A stretch of 64,000 nucleotides of DNA from Epiperipatus broadwayi (Eukaryota; Onychophora; Udeonychophora; Euonychophora; Peripatidae): the NCBI GenBank assembly GCA_028023455.1, contig JAQFVV010006857.1, forward strand, positions 227,439 through 291,438. The letters are read 5' to 3'. Under the pieces are notes generated by a model, which saw only the letters and a list, made by a program, of their open reading frames with translations, ran no database searches and was not told where the DNA came from. Of this stretch, positions 36,846 to 49,672 are shown one piece after another. Each line of letters starts with the position of its first letter. The first letter of the stretch is position 1. The position numbers and the translations under genes were made by a program.

Positions 36846-37939
36846 GTAAGTTATATTAATTTTAACAAATAGTTTTTTTTTCTAATTTCAAAAACAATTT
36901 TTTGAGTGAAAAAAAAAGATTAAGCACTTGGATAAAAATGAAATTAATTAAATTTGTCATATGACTTATAGAAATTACTTTCGTTCTTATTTTTTTTAAT
37001 GTTTATATAAATAAACATTTATAATTTTATCAAAAACTTTTTATTCAGCTAGAATTGTGTATGTAAAATATTAAACAACAAAACAAAAACAAGCATTTTA
37101 TCGTTATTACAATCGTTTGCCCAGTGAGGAAGAACACTTCTTCGGTAGGATTATTTGGGAAGGAAAATGAAGTATTTTGAAAATACTATAATAAAATAAA
37201 TTCTAATAAAAAATTACATTTGAAAGTGCTAAGTAAGCTTTTATTATAAGCGATGATGCTCTTCAGCTTGCAAGAGGCGATTATAGCGAATATATTATCT
37301 TAAGATTAAAGAAATTCAGTGATAGAATAGAAGCCCATCAATACCTAAATAATACTATTGATTATTTGGAGCAACTTCTTTTAATATTATAGTAATCTAA
37401 ATGTGTGCCCGTATATCGAATAATGACTGCAGAAAGAAGTTTCCTATTAAATGAAAGGAGACCAGTTGATTCTTCGATGAGGCTTAAAGAAATCGAGAAT
37501 GACAAATTTCATATGTTTTTATTATTGTAGCTGTTATTATTAGGTGATTATTTATATAGTAAACAAACACGAACCAACAAACTGCAGCCAGAATGAGGAT
37601 TGTAAGTTTAAGATTAAGAAACACCATAGTCTAGTTCTTAACTGAAATATGATATGAGTTTTCTTGAAGGTAGAATGAATGTGTATGTAAATGAGCTTTT
37701 ATATAATATAAATATTTACATTCCTGACAGAAAAAACTAGATTACAGCCTTATTCCTAGAAGGCTGTAAAGCCATAGCCAAGGCAGCTATTGTTGATCAA
37801 AGGAGGACAGAGATTAAAATCTCTTCAATCTAAGTTGCCATTTGATGATGACCTTTTATTTAGGTATATATAACTTCAGTTTACTTTGAAATGAAAGAAG
37901 TTTGCATAAACTGGAAAAAGTATCTAATAATAAATTGTA

Positions 37940-38345
37940 TATTAAAACCACTAAAAGATCGCACATCACTATTTCATATCCTTACACAAGCTATTAAAAC
38001 AGTAGCAAACTCTCCACACACTATTAATAATCAATGGATGCAAGAAGATTTGTGCATAAAATCCCTATCTAGTACCTACTCATTCAATATCTCCAGACTA
38101 TACAAAAGAATGAGCTTGAAAAGAATATTGCAGGCCCATAGCAATATAGTTAACTAAATAGATAAAAATTGGCTGATGGAAAGTTGCAGATCCTGAGATC
38201 TAGATGAAATGCTCTCAGAACCAAGGCTATTCACTGATAAAAGCCACAAGCTACCAACTAGTCTGGAGATACTGGATGAGTAGACACTAGATAGGAATTT
38301 TATGCACACATCTTCTAGCTCTCATTGATTATTAAGGCTAGAGTG
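37940..38345. repeat. Fold-back pair of hammerhead-family A repeats
   Basis: An antisense part (37940-38102) ends at CCAGACTA, which on the minus strand is TAGTCTGG at the predicted cleavage region. A sense part with a complete but mutated ribozyme region follows (38210-38275: CTGATAA for CTGATGA, CCAAC for GAAAC, then TAGTC). The two face each other across about 100 unrelated bases. The gap 36846-37940 holds no firm gene. Confidence 0.75.
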
Positions 38346-38449
38346 CTACAGTTTTAAGTGGAATGTTATTGCATTTATGAAGTTAAAAACAAAGATGAAG
38401 TGACAATTGATTTAAAAAGTAGGCATGCACTTTACTACAAAAGCATAAA

Positions 38450-38900
38450 TATTAGTAGAGTAGGATTTTTTTTATAAATAAATGGAAGACCAGCATTATT
38501 GGAGATTTGAGCATATCAAACAGAATGGCATGATAGTTACTCAAATTAATGGAAGATATCAAATATATATAATTCAGGTTTATGCAGCAACAAGTTCTCT
38601 CTATGATGTAGAAATTTTTTATAAGGAGATACAAAATGCTTTTGATCAGACTAAATAATATTTTCAAATTGTTATGTAATACTAATGCTAAAATTAGTAA
38701 ACAATTGAAAGATGAAAGTGCTGTGGGTAAATTTACTTACTCTATGAGAAATGAGAGAGTTCTAAGAAGTGGAATTTGTGAAGAAAATCCTCTGCATAAT
38801 ATAAATTTTTCTTTGATAAAAATGCTGAATGGAAATAGACATGGAAACATTCAAATGAAGGTGCAGTAGAATTGGATATGTATTTCAGGATTATAATGTT
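38450..38900 (+). pseudogene. RTE-like LINE endonuclease-domain fragment
   Basis: Plus-strand frames give VGFFINKWK, then VTQINGRYQIYIIQVYAATS, then NAKISKQLKDESAVGKFTYS with MRNERVLRSG, and NRHGNIQMK. These match, in order, the APE-type endonuclease of the long LINE at 53820-56730 (GVGFIINKKL, QIIQVYAPTS, and a WTWKHPNAGTAE-type end). This family nicks the target DNA before reverse transcription. Frameshifts are present and no RT follows. Confidence 0.72.
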
Positions 38901-39324
38901 CTTAATAAATTAATCATAGAATGTGATTATTAACTTATGTGATGTAAGATACATGTTAATGTAGTACTAGAGAGATGAACACTATTAAGAAAGTCAGTTT
39001 TATTAATTGATATTCCTAATCTTTAGAAACATTTCTGTGATTTAAATTAGAACATGCAAATCATTTTAAAGTTATTAACAAACTTTGAAGCTGATTCAAA
39101 CTGTTGAAATCAATAAAAAAATAACTAATGCTCTATTAAGAACTGCAAGAAAAATAGCTAGTACAAAAAAAAAAGAGGCTGCTTTTTATTAGTAAATTTT
39201 ATATTGAGTCAAGACAATATATGAAGAAAGAATATTAATTTTTTTTTTTAAATGATCCATTAAGAAAAATTAAATAAGTAAAGTTTTGCAAAATAATATG
39301 AGAAAGTGATATAATAATGATATA

Positions 39325-39500
39325 AGAAATAGATAAAACTCTCTCCATAAAGTAGTGCCACTCAGTGCAAGCCAGAGTAATCAATGGATGCCAGAAGACT
39401 TGTGCATAAAATCCCCATCTAGTGCCTACTCGTCCAATATCCCCAAACTAGTTTCTGGCTTATGGCAGATAGTGATCATGTGATGTTTTAAGGTTTAATG
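39325..39500 (-). repeat. Hammerhead-family A repeat, core broken
   Basis: Antisense copy from AACTCTCTCCATAAAGTAGT to the GTGATCATGTGATG terminus. The minus-strand ribozyme region keeps GAAAC, TAGT and the stem strand TTGGGG. The CTGATGA box and upstream stem are deleted and replaced directly by the terminal block. Inactive. Confidence 0.75.
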
Positions 39501-39651
39501 ATATAAGAAAATATAATTATCAATTGGGGAGTAGAAAGGGTGCATGCGCTAATTAATAAGAGAGTAAAATATACGGTAAAATTTCACCTTAGTTTTTTCC
39601 CTAAATAAGCCATTGGATTAATCCAGAAACCAAACAGTATTAATAGTAATA

Positions 39652-39752
39652 AAACAGGCAAAACTCTCTATATGTTTTGCCACTCAGTGCAAGCTAGAGT
39701 AATCAATGGATGCCAGAAGGCTTGTGCATATGTGATGGTTATTATCAATAAT
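39652..39752 (-). repeat. Hammerhead-family A repeat, short end fragment
   Basis: Only the 3' end of the repeat remains: AACAGGCAAAACTCTCTATA, GCCACTCAGTGCAAGC and AATCAATGGATGCCAGAAGG, then the match stops at GTGCATATG. No ribozyme sequence is included. The stretch 39753-40250 holds no recognisable gene. Confidence 0.72.
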
Positions 39753-40254
39753 AGCGAGGTGTTCACAAAGGATCCATTTTTATATAAAATTCAAATCTTT
39801 CCAAAGATGATTTTTGGTTGTTAATCTATAGACAAAACAAGCATGGCAAATGCCATGATTGCCACATGTGGAGTATAATTTATGATCATATGCAGAAGCA
39901 ATCAAAATGCCAAGAACAAGTAAAAAAATCAGGAAAAGATAGGCAGTGAGAACGTAAACAATTTAAATAATGGTAAGAAGGCAGGACAGAATCCAAGATT
40001 TCATAAATTGACTATTAGCCATAGAGCTATGAAAGCTCTAAGCTTTAAATAAATTATTGATATACACAACTTCTTTAATGAGCGTTAAAAGCACATAATT
40101 ATTGATATTATTAATGATAATGAAAGAAATATGCTTTCAGAAACATCAGAAATTTAAATTGATATTATGGATGAAAACTGGATAGAAGAAAGCCTAAATA
40201 AATAACAGCAAAAGTCTATAATTCAACCATCCCACAGAGATTTATTTTTTTCTT

Positions 40255-41281
40255 TTATTACTAGCCAATCAAACTACACATTATATAATTTTCCCAAAGA
40301 TCTATTACATGAAGCAATTAATGAAAATAATCTATGGGATTCAATATTTCGAATTGCCAACCATACAAATCATAGATATATTACAGTGGAATTTTATAAT
40401 GAAGAACAAAAAGAGATTTGAAAAAAAAATCAAAACTAGTAAATTTGCATTAATCAAAGTAAACCCAGGCAGAGAAAATATTGTTAATGGAATAATAAAA
40501 AATGCATATTTAAATTATAATATTATCAACTTCAAAAAACTAATGCAGCCTTTTAGAGAAGTGATCGGATTTCAAAACGTATTTACAAAACACTCCAGTA
40601 CCAATTTTAAGTAATAGCTATCAATTTAAAGTACGTTTAAATAAAAACATAGGCCCAAATGATATTCCAATACTTATAACCAAGAAATAATAATCTATGG
40701 AACAAAATCACAATGCTTTAATTGCAAAGAAAGAGAACACATAATTAGTGAGTGCCCAAAACTAAAATACCAATATGCTAAGAGCAACACTGAGTCATCA
40801 ATGTAAGGGTTTCAACATAAGAAATAGATACAACACATGAGATAGATGTATTAGTCCAGGAAAAACACAAAAATTCAGATAAATGAGCAAGTGGATACAA
40901 CACAATACATACAAAACGAAAAAACAATTATCTCAAAAGCATATAGAAGTAATGGAAACAAATGAACATATTCATTCTTCAGAGCCAATTGTCAATAAAA
41001 CCTCAGAGGATATATTAAACACATTAATATTGACTCCTCAAGAAAAAGACCCAGAAATAAATTATACCTCAGGTAAATGTAAACCCGGATGCTCTCCATT
41101 CCATAAATGTAGTAGAAAATCTGACTTAGAAAAATCTGAATTAAGTGAAGATGATTTACCACCATTTGATAACAACAAAATATTAAAACCAATTCTAAAG
41201 GACCCCCTCCCCCCAGACACTAATACAGAAGCTACAATGGATGAAGAAGTTGACAATGGGAAAGGTAAATGTCATATCTGA
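40255..41281 (+). pseudogene. Non-LTR retrotransposon ORF1-like, CCHC zinc knuckle
   Basis: Successive plus frames give DLLHEAINENNLWDSIFRIA and RYITVEFYNEEQKE, then a lysine-rich part, then a zinc knuckle CFNCKEREHIISEC at 40714-40755. A hydrophilic tail is open at 40883-41281 and ends GKGKCHI. An RNA-binding nucleocapsid-like ORF1 before an endonuclease/RT ORF2 is the usual LINE order. ORF2 of what looks like the same element starts at 42448. The Gypsy fragment between them interrupts the pair. Several frameshifts. Confidence 0.65.
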
Positions 41282-41289
41282 CCTTGCCT

Positions 41290-42305
41290 TTAGAAATGGA
41301 CTATTTCATATTCTTTGCCTGATTGGCTAGCAACCGGTTGGTATTCCAGCAGTCAGTTAATCCATGACTGCTGGAATATTGGATGCACTACCATACTTTG
41401 ATGATGTCTTACTAGTGGACTAAACTCCAGAACTCTGGAGGGCTACCAAAGAACTCCTATGTAAATTCAAAGCTTCTGGTATTAAAATAAACTGGGAGAA
41501 ATACATATAATGCTAGTGGCACTTACCCAACTCAAAAGAAGGTGTTGGTAATAAAGAAGGCCAAAACCCTGGAAAATAATGAACTTCAGTGCTTTTTAAG
41601 ATTGATAAACTATTATGAAGAGTTCTTATACCATAAAACAAAGGCTGCTGAACCGTACAGGCTACTAGACAAACAGCAGCCTGTAAGTGGACAGTAAGCA
41701 CGACAAAGCATTTAAGTTGTTGAAGAATTTAATATCAGATACTGCAGTGCTAGCACATTTTAACTTGGAAATGGTGCTAGTCCTGACTTTTGATGCAACG
41801 GGAGCAGTGTTGTCCCATAAGAATAATGATGGAACACCCAGTCCTATTGATTTTGCATCAAAGTGCCTCTAGAGCTGAGCAAAACCATCCTCAAATAGTT
41901 AGAGAGGCTCTGGCTTTGATCAATGGTATTAAAAAGTTGCTAGACCATTTATACTTCAAACAGATCCTAGGACTGGAAACTGCTGCGTCCGCAGCCTACT
42001 CAAGGCAAGCTGTCCTACACAGCTGGAAGAACCTGAACTAGAGCTGACTTGAGGCAAGTTGTACTGCACAGCCGGAAGAGTCATACTTGAACTTGCAAAG
42101 CAGGCTACTTATATAGCTGGAAGTGAGTTCCATTACTTGACATTACTACCACAGCATTAAATTGTATAGAACATATTTATATGTTTTATTAAATAACGTG
42201 TGTATATTTTTGTCACTAATAAATTATACATATTAATTGTTGAGTAGTGTCATCATTTATCTGTTGGTTTGGAATCGAATCTATAAATTTAGCCAAATTC
42301 AACAG
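41290..42305 (+). pseudogene. Gypsy RT/RNase H fragment with LTR-like tail
   Basis: The catalytic box YFDDVLLVD is at 41394-41420, followed in broken frames by LWRATKELLCKFKASGIKIN. The RNase H start comes next: VLTFDATGAVLSHKNNDGTP, FASKCL, then EQNHPQIVREALALINGIKK. This is the Ty3/Gypsy RT-RNase H order. Sequence after 41990 has imperfect repeats of about 50 bp (AGGCAAGCTGTCCTACACAG and AGGCAAGTTGTACTGCACAG) and then an AT-rich stretch that could be LTR. The fragment separates ORF1 and ORF2 of the surrounding LINE, so it probably inserted there. Confidence 0.72.
41342..41378. repeat. Perfect 14-bp hairpin in the Gypsy RT remnant
   Basis: TATTCCAGCAGTCA at 41342-41355 is exactly complementary to TGACTGCTGGAATA at 41365-41378 with a nine-base loop. 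It replaces the residues normally found just before the YFDD box, so it is probably a template-switch scar and not an element feature. Confidence 0.75.
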
Positions 42306-42447
42306 TAAGGGTACTTTGTTTAAAATATGACAGACTTATGACTGAAAAGTAGTCGCATAGGGTGGACTAGATAAACAAGAGAATGAAGTCAGATTAATTT
42401 ATCAAGGAAACAATCTTAATATATTCATAGAATAAATAAAAACAAAC

Positions 42448-44360
42448 ATGAGAATAAAAATAGGTTCTTTAAATGTTCGTAGATTAAACTTGATTAAAAA
42501 AACATGAATTAAAAAAATGGATGAATACTATCCAGCTATAAGTAATATGATTAAGTGAAAGAAAAATATATAATAGATCCATTAATATATCAACCCTATA
42601 TATTGTCACGACTCTCAAGATTGTAGTTTGCCAAAAAGGGTTCTTCAACAGGTCAAGCAGCATTTCTGTTTAAAACTAATAGATTTCAGTCAGAACTTAT
42701 AAGAAATATGGTCCAGTTGTAGTGAAGCTAGACATAAAATCTGCATTTGATACAGTACCAATTGAACTAATAAAAAAGATCAATACTAACTTCACTAATA
42801 TACTTGATTATAAATCTACTTCTGAGCAGGAAAATACGCATTAGCCTCCATGGGTAATATTCACCATCTTTTTAACCCTTTTTGTTCAATTCCACAAAGA
42901 TCACCATTAAGTGCCTTACTATTCACATTATACATCAATCCATTGATCAAAGCAATAGAAAATGATTTAGCAGGAATATTCATATCAGAATTAAAAACAA
43001 ATATTCCATGTGTAGCATATATTGACAATATATTTGTGTGTCTAAAAAAAAAAAAAAGCATTCCAAAATTAATAAAAATTCTCCCAAATTAGACAAAAAA
43101 ATATAAGCTTGAATTCAATATGGAGAAATCAAGTGCACAGTCAATACATACAGGATGCTTTCATGAAGATTATTTCAAAGGGACACAGAGCCCTTGTTTT
43201 CCATTTTTCTTAAGCAACATGGAGATGCACATACAAATCCAAAGAGAATTAATAAAAAAAATCAATTTTTTCTCAAAATCTTACATGTCTGAAAAAATGG
43301 CACTTTTTAACCTTTTAGTGATGACTAGAGTTTCATATTACACTCCAATAATTATAAATAGCAAAGCCAAAAAATTGAGAGCTTATGTAGAAAACTATTG
43401 TGGAGGACAAAGATGTCTACAATATCAATTAAACAAATCCAAAATCCCCTAATGCAAAATGGATTAGGATTACACGCAATAAAAATATTTCAAATTCAGA
43501 AAAACTATCAATTCAATTACATCATGCATAAGGCTATTTCCATATCTTGAAGTAATCCATAAAATCACACCAACAGACAAACCACCACCAATTACTGGTT
43601 TTTTAAACACTCTTTGTGTCACATTGCTAAATATCACAAGTTCAATAATCTGGACACAGAAAAGTAAATATAGATATTGGGAAATATCTAACCACCATCT
43701 TCAAATGACAATAAACTTTTTTTAAAATATAAACAACAAATAATAAAAAAATTTAAATACTGGTCACTAGAACCGAAATACTATCACTTCCTACTTAAAC
43801 TAAACATGGAAGCATTACTGACTTTAAATTTATTTTGTTATAAAAGGAACTGCATTAACATTGATGATGAGTGCAGGCTTTGCAAAAGAGAGCCAGAAAC
43901 TCAGTCACATATTTTTTTGTTGTCCTACATTATAGCATTGGGATAAAATGCATAACACTAAAACAGGCCGGCCACCGATAAACAGCATCTTTTCTGTGCT
44001 TTGCTGGAATTCCCAATTTATTCAAAAATAAAAAGTATACTATACAAACAGTCATTCAATCCTATGCGAAAGGTAATTTTGCACACATTAAAGCCAATAC
44101 GAATATACTATTCTCACTATGGTGTACCAGATGCACATTTACATATAATACAAACACAAGAAAGCATCCAAATAACTTTTGGAACAAAATAGAAATAAGG
44201 CTAAGGAATGAAAAAATTTCATCAACAAACACGTACACATACACGTGGTCACTAATGTGACTATGCTCAAGTCTGTAAAGAAAGGAGAGGATAAATTGGA
44301 CAAAGAAATCTAATAAAGATTTGATTACATAAAATAATCATGCTGTAAAAGACAGGTGAA
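42448..44360 (+). pseudogene. Non-LTR retrotransposon ORF2 (endonuclease start and RT)
   Basis: ATG 42448 opens MRIKIGSLNVRRLNLIKK, the typical first strand of an APE-type endonuclease, then a stop. Most of the endonuclease is missing. The RT follows from about 42713: VVKLDIKSAFDTVP (motif A); IPQRSPLSALLFTLYINPL (motif B, usually PQGSPLS); and CVAYIDNIFVC at 43009-43041 (motif C, usually YADD, so catalytically dead). A thumb-like part is at 43120-43452. A late CRLCKREPETQSHIF-type cysteine-histidine segment lies near 43880. Many stops and frameshifts. Same strand as the ORF1 remnant at 40255-41281. Confidence 0.78.
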
Positions 44361-44639
44361 GAATGGACCCTTGAAATCCTTTAGTGTTGGGTAATAATAT
44401 ATAGATCCCTTTGTTATTAATATTTTTAAGGGTAAAGGTATAATTTTTTTCTTCTGTATAAATTTGTTTATATATTTGTTTTTTTCCCCTCACGATTCTT
44501 CATGTAAATGTCAAGTTGTCATGATGATATATGTATCAGTATTCCTGATATTTTTTAAAAATTCTATTTGTATTATTATTAAGCTTAATAAAGTTCCTTT
44601 TGAAACTAATTATCAATTGGGGGGGAGGGGGAATTACAG

Positions 44640-46320
44640 ATGAGAATAAAAGTCTCAGAAGTATAAAACAACATCTGGATATTATAAAATTGTTTCTGTA
44701 ATAATAAGAAAGGATGGTGATATAATTAAAAAGAAAGACAACATCATGAAATGTGTAGAAGAGTTGTACAATGGTAATAATGATTAAGAAAACAATATCC
44801 CCTACAGTTATTATATCTTCTGAATTAACCAGTATTTTAATTAAAGAAGTAAGACATGATGTTATATCTATGAAGTAGGAAAAAATTCTATGAAATGACA
44901 AATTGTTATTATCTTAAAAGAAACATAGAATTTTTTTTAGCAAAACTATATACCAAATGTCTAAATGATAAAGATATGCCAAATGACTGGAAGAATGGAT
45001 ATAATATTGATATTTAAAAAAGCTGATAAAGATTTTAGAAATTATGTCTATCAGTTCTATACAAAATCTTTATCAAGATAATTACGATTCATCTGCATAA
45101 ATTTTGGGCTCTAACTAACTAAAAGAACAAGCTGGATTTAAAATGATTTTGGTGGAATGGATGATATCCAAAGGAAGTTATAGAAAGGACTAATGTATAT
45201 GATATGCTGCTATGCTTTGGATTTGCATATTATAAAAAGTTATTTGATTTAAAATTGTTTCTATGGTGGGTCATCAAGATATATAAATCCAGGATATTGT
45301 CATATTCTGAAGAATATTTATCAAAATTCAATAACAGTAATTAGATTACATGGTAATATTAAGAAGATTAATATTAATTAGGTTATATGTTAGGTGATTC
45401 CACATCTCCAAATTTTTTTATGCAGCTTTACAAAAGTACTTCATAGATTAAAATGAAAAGCTAAGGGAGTAAAAGCAAATGGAGATTATTTAAGCTATCT
45501 CAGTTTTGTAGATAATGTTTTTGAAAAAAGTGCTTCAGAACTTTATGAAATGTTGCAAGACTTAACAGACGAAATTAAGTCTAAAGATAAATACTAAAAA
45601 TAAAATAAAAAACTAAAGTAATATTTAATGGATTTTTTCTGAAGATTAAAATAAATATAGCTACAACTATCTTGGTTAGATTATTAATACAGATGGAAAT
45701 ATAATGAATGAAATTAATTTAAAATTAAACTTGAATGGAGAGCTTCTGTTAGAAAAAATGTACTAATTAAAAGAGATATGTTGCATTTAAAAGGGATGGT
45801 TTTTAATAAATGTGTTTTACCGGGTTCTTAGGTTATAAATCTGAGATTTGAACATTTAACAGAAGAGGAATGTAGAGATTTTAGATTACTTTATGAAGTA
45901 TGGATAGATGTATGTTAGGAGGAATGAAGAGATTAAAAAAATCAGAAATGAAATACATTGGTAAGAGAACAAACAGATATTACTGACATTTCAGAGACTG
46001 AAATGTAGCTGGTCTGAACACATTTTTGGAAGAGATAATAATAGGTGAACAATTACAGTTTTAAATTGGATCCCAAAATATTATAAAAGATCTAAAAATA
46101 GACAATATGAAATGAATAGATAAAATAAACATTTTAAATTGGATCCCAACATATAAAAGATCTAGAAATAGACCATATGTGAGATAGATGAAATAAGGAA
46201 ATATCCTACTATATGCAAAGCAAAAAGACCAGGGATTGGAGAAACTAGTTTAAATTTGGAAAAACCTTCACCCTGCAGTTGATCAATTGATCAAAAATGA
46301 TGATGACCAAATAATATAGA
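44640..46320 (+). pseudogene. Degenerate RTE-like LINE, plus strand
   Basis: Fragments match the LINE at 53820-56730 in order: KCVEELYNGN, MPNDWKNGY, LYKIFIKIITIHLHK, EVIERTNVYDMLLCFGFA, KTKVIFNGF, TFNRRGM, SMDRCMLGGMKR and a tail with GATGATGACC near 46306. Every motif is in a different frame or interrupted by stops. It is more diverged than the other copies. It ends about 100 bp before the SINE at 46425. Confidence 0.7.
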
Positions 46321-46424
46321 TAATCCAGAATGAGTTTTAAAAGAACTTAAAATTGTTCATGATATTCTTTGTAAAAATATTGTCTTTAGAAGATATTTTA
46401 ATGCTAAGAGCAAAAATGATAGTT

Positions 46425-46529
46425 TTTTTTTTTTTTTAAGTGTCATAGCATTGGCCGGGATGCGAACCCGCAACCCAGGCAACTGCCTGCAAGGTAGTCA
46501 TGCTGACCTCTCAACCACCAATGCAAGAT
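46425..46529 (-). mobile_element. Short tRNA-derived SINE with target-site duplication
   Basis: Minus-strand relative of 1637-1740. It is flanked by GCAAAAATGATAGTT at 46410-46424 and again at 46530-46544, with its poly-A tail seen as a T run at the left. The tRNA-like part 46448-46524 has a perfect 7-bp acceptor-like pair GCATTGG/CCAATGC, an A box (GGTTGAGAGGTCA), an anticodon-loop-like CTTGCAG (TGC, alanine) and a B box (GGGTTCGCATCC). Despite this it has no clean T stem and carries insertion hallmarks, so it is read as a SINE. Confidence 0.87.
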
Positions 46530-46699
46530 GCAAAAATGATAGTTAAGACATAAGTTACGATCAAATAAGCTTTGGAAGAAAAAAAAACAGTAACAAGCTT
46601 AAATTTTTGCTTTAGAAGATATGGTGATTTACAATATATGATACTAACAAAAAGATTGTAAAAATGAACATAAAAATTGATGAAAAGGCAAAAACTTAA

Positions 46700-47900
46700 T
46701 AGATATCATATTAATAAATAGAAGATTGTTAACATTAATACAAGAATGCCATTTTCTTAAGGAGGGGTGTGGATTCAGATTATAGCTTAGTAACTACAAA
46801 TACCTAAGCATAAGTTCAGAAATTAAATAAAGCTTATTGTCATTAATTAAGAGACATGACTAAGCAGATATAGACATAGAAATAAATAAATATAAATCTT
46901 AAGAAAAAGAAATAAGTTCAAGAATAGAAAATCTCAGTAGAATTTTGGAAGACATTGTTATTAATATAATAAAAGAGAGAAAAGTTAGGAATGAATGAAT
47001 CACCAAAAAATACTTCCAAGTAGTGAAAGAAAAGTGAATTTTGGAAAGCAAGAATAATTCAAATTATAGAACAGTAATATAAAACAAATTGCATTGCAAC
47101 AGAAGGAGAGATAAAATTATTTGGAAACTCAATTTACAGATATAGAAAAATGTCTTAAATGATAAATCCAGAGAAGTATACAAGATAACAAGAAATTTTG
47201 ACAGAAAATAGAAGCTGAGCAGAAGATAAAATATGAATGTGGAAAAATGTACTGTTTAAATGACAAAGTTGAAATTGATTCTAGATTGAAAAAGTCACAA
47301 GAAATTCTATCCTACTAAGCACATTCATCACCTATCAGGAAAGTTTAATGGATAATATAAAAGTGCAAAAGATCACTGTGAGAATAAGTAAGGTATATAG
47401 ATGATGTAAGAATCATTGAAAAATGTGAAAAAACAATGAATTAGCATTCTTGGGAAAAAGAAATTAAAAAATAAGACTGGTGGATTTGAAGTCTGATAAT
47501 GTAGAAAGATTTGTATATCTTGAAAGTAATATCACTTCTTAGTTTGACTGCCAGAAAGATTAAAATTAACCATAATTAGAAAAAGAATTTATCTATAACC
47601 CATGGAAAAAGTTTAGAAAATCAAAAACATATTTCAAATCAAATTAAGTGTATTGGCCAGATGCATATTTAACAATTTATTATACAGTTGTCAGCCCTTT
47701 TGAACAATAATAATATTTGAACACTTTATACATGCATATCAGTCTTGAAAGTGATTTCATAGTGTTTGGAGCAGTGGTCAGAAATAAGCACATTTAATAG
47801 AATTTTAAATGAAGAAGTGTTGATTAACCATCTACTGTTGAAGGACATTGAATTATGACCTTCTTCAAATGAATCAGATAGTCGAAGTGAAAATGAAGTA
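46700..47900 (+). pseudogene. Decayed endonuclease/RT LINE fragment of another family
   Basis: Frames give VDSDYSLVTTN (like the end of an APE-type endonuclease), REVYKITRNFDRK, then NVERFVYLESNITS at about 47500-47540 (like the YLGS block after the RT palm). The RT palm itself was not seen. It differs from the RTE-like copies. The following 47901-49260 is AT-rich. An isolated reading GTLIYVDDSILVK near 48262-48310 looks like an RT YxDD box, but nothing around it confirms that. Confidence 0.45.
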
Positions 47901-49352
47901 AAAGTTTTGACCTATATCTTGTCTTGGAAATATATATATATCTTCATTTTATTTTTATTTTCACTGTGTGAATCACTTGAGAAAAATATTAATTTATTAT
48001 TTTATTTATATATATATACCTATCTGTTTGTCTATTTATTTATCTATCCATTCATTTATTGATTTATGTAATATATATTTTTATTGATATTTATCCCTTA
48101 TATAAAATTACTAGATCAAACAAAAGATAATTTTACTAATATTAAAAGAAGTATTTGAACTATGCTTTATATTTGCTGAATATAATAAGTGGACTTGTTT
48201 TTGACAATTTTATCAATGTTATTTAAATAATATATTGCCCCACATACTTTAATGCAGAGATAAAGGGTCGTATTCTGGAACTTTAATCTATGTGGATGAT
48301 TCTATTCTTGTCAAATTCCAAATAATAAATTAATTTTTTTAATTTTTTAATTGATGAATCAATGAAAATTAAATATTTTAAGACAGTTGAAAGCAAAACA
48401 TTGTCACATAAACTCAAAATTGGAATATTTTAAATCACTAAAAGAAATAAAAAATGCAACAACAATTAATTCATCACTCTTCGTATAAACTGAGTTATGA
48501 AATATCTCTTTTAACAGTGTGTGGGGTGGGGGGGGTCATATTAAAGATGAGGCTTTAATTAACAAGAACTTCCAACTTATTTCAAAACACTTATGCGTAA
48601 GAAAAAACAAGGTATGAAAATCATACCACTAAGTAACAATACTGTGTTAGCAGTAAAACAGATGAGAAGACAAATTGGAAAAATCTTATTCACAAGTTAA
48701 AATGATAGAAAATTGCAGATGAATAAATTACTCTCTAAGAGAATATTTGCATATGTAAAATAAGCTGAAGTTTAAAAATTTTTTGAGACATTCTACAAAT
48801 TGTTAAAAAGCATTACTATTGTGTTTGATATCTATAATAATTTTAAAAACTACAGTATTTGAAATGAAATAAAACATGTAATGAACAAAAAAATACAACT
48901 ATTTAACATAAATATAATAATCCAATAATATTGCTCATCTACTGTATAAGTCCTGGAGAAAATTTAATTGCCAAAACATTTCATCTGTTATAAATAAGAT
49001 TTTATATTCAGCAATAAAATGTCCTAATATTGTGAAATCTTATGCTACCTATGAGTATTTCTTTAAACAGTTTTATGAAAATAAAAATGTAAATCATGTA
49101 AGATTATTATTTGATTCTAATGGAAGATAGCCATCAAATTCTGCTCAAAAAGTTGTGCGGAACTATTTGATATTCTTAATGACTTAAATATGCAAATCTG
49201 GAATAAAACTCCTGTTAACAATTGAAAGACAAAGCATTTGAAAATTATTTAGAAATTATTTTAAATAATTGAAAACCAGGCACTCTTCACAAACCAGAAG
49301 CTTAATTGTAGATATAGGGGATTTGAACTCAGACTTTCATGCACTCACCAAC

Positions 49353-49672
49353 TATCTACACTATCTCATACAACTGATACACATGACCACACATATGTAG
49401 AAAATAAATAATCAGCAATATATGTATTTCATGCTAAACCAGCATTCATCAGTTGGCCCGATTATCATCTCCCAAACATATATGGCCTGTCCATTAAAGT
49501 GTAAGGATTTACTATCTTAATATAAACTGAGCACTGATTATATATATGTGTGGGAGATGATTATCTGGACCAACTGATGAATGCTGGTTTAGCATGAAAT
49601 AGGTATATTGGTGATTATTTATCTTTTTTACATGTGTGTGGTCATGTGTATCAGTTGTATGAGATAGTATAG
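49353..49672. repeat. Inverted repeat element
   Basis: Left arm 49353-49483 and right arm 49541-49672 are inverted copies, sharing for example TCATACAACTGATACACATG and TGCTAAACCAGCATTCATCA. The centre is about 57 bp. Immediately left, on the minus strand, GAGTTCAAATCCCC near 49315-49328 looks like a tRNA B box with an upstream GTTGGTGAGTGC, so a SINE head may border the left arm. Confidence 0.72.

Noticed and set aside
37380-37530. Possible hAT transposase dimerisation remnant (MTAERSF, SSMRLKEIEN)
   Set aside because: The match is to one short motif only, in a broken frame, with no other transposase domain nearby.
46448-46524. Apparent tRNA-Ala (TGC) gene on the minus strand
   Set aside because: It has a good acceptor-like stem and boxes, but it is bounded by a 15-bp target duplication and a poly-A tail and has a relative at 1637. 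The T stem is imperfect. It is better read as a SINE.
48255-48330. Isolated RT-like YVDDSILVK reading
   Set aside because: A single motif with no supporting RT blocks in the neighbouring frames. Chance cannot be excluded.
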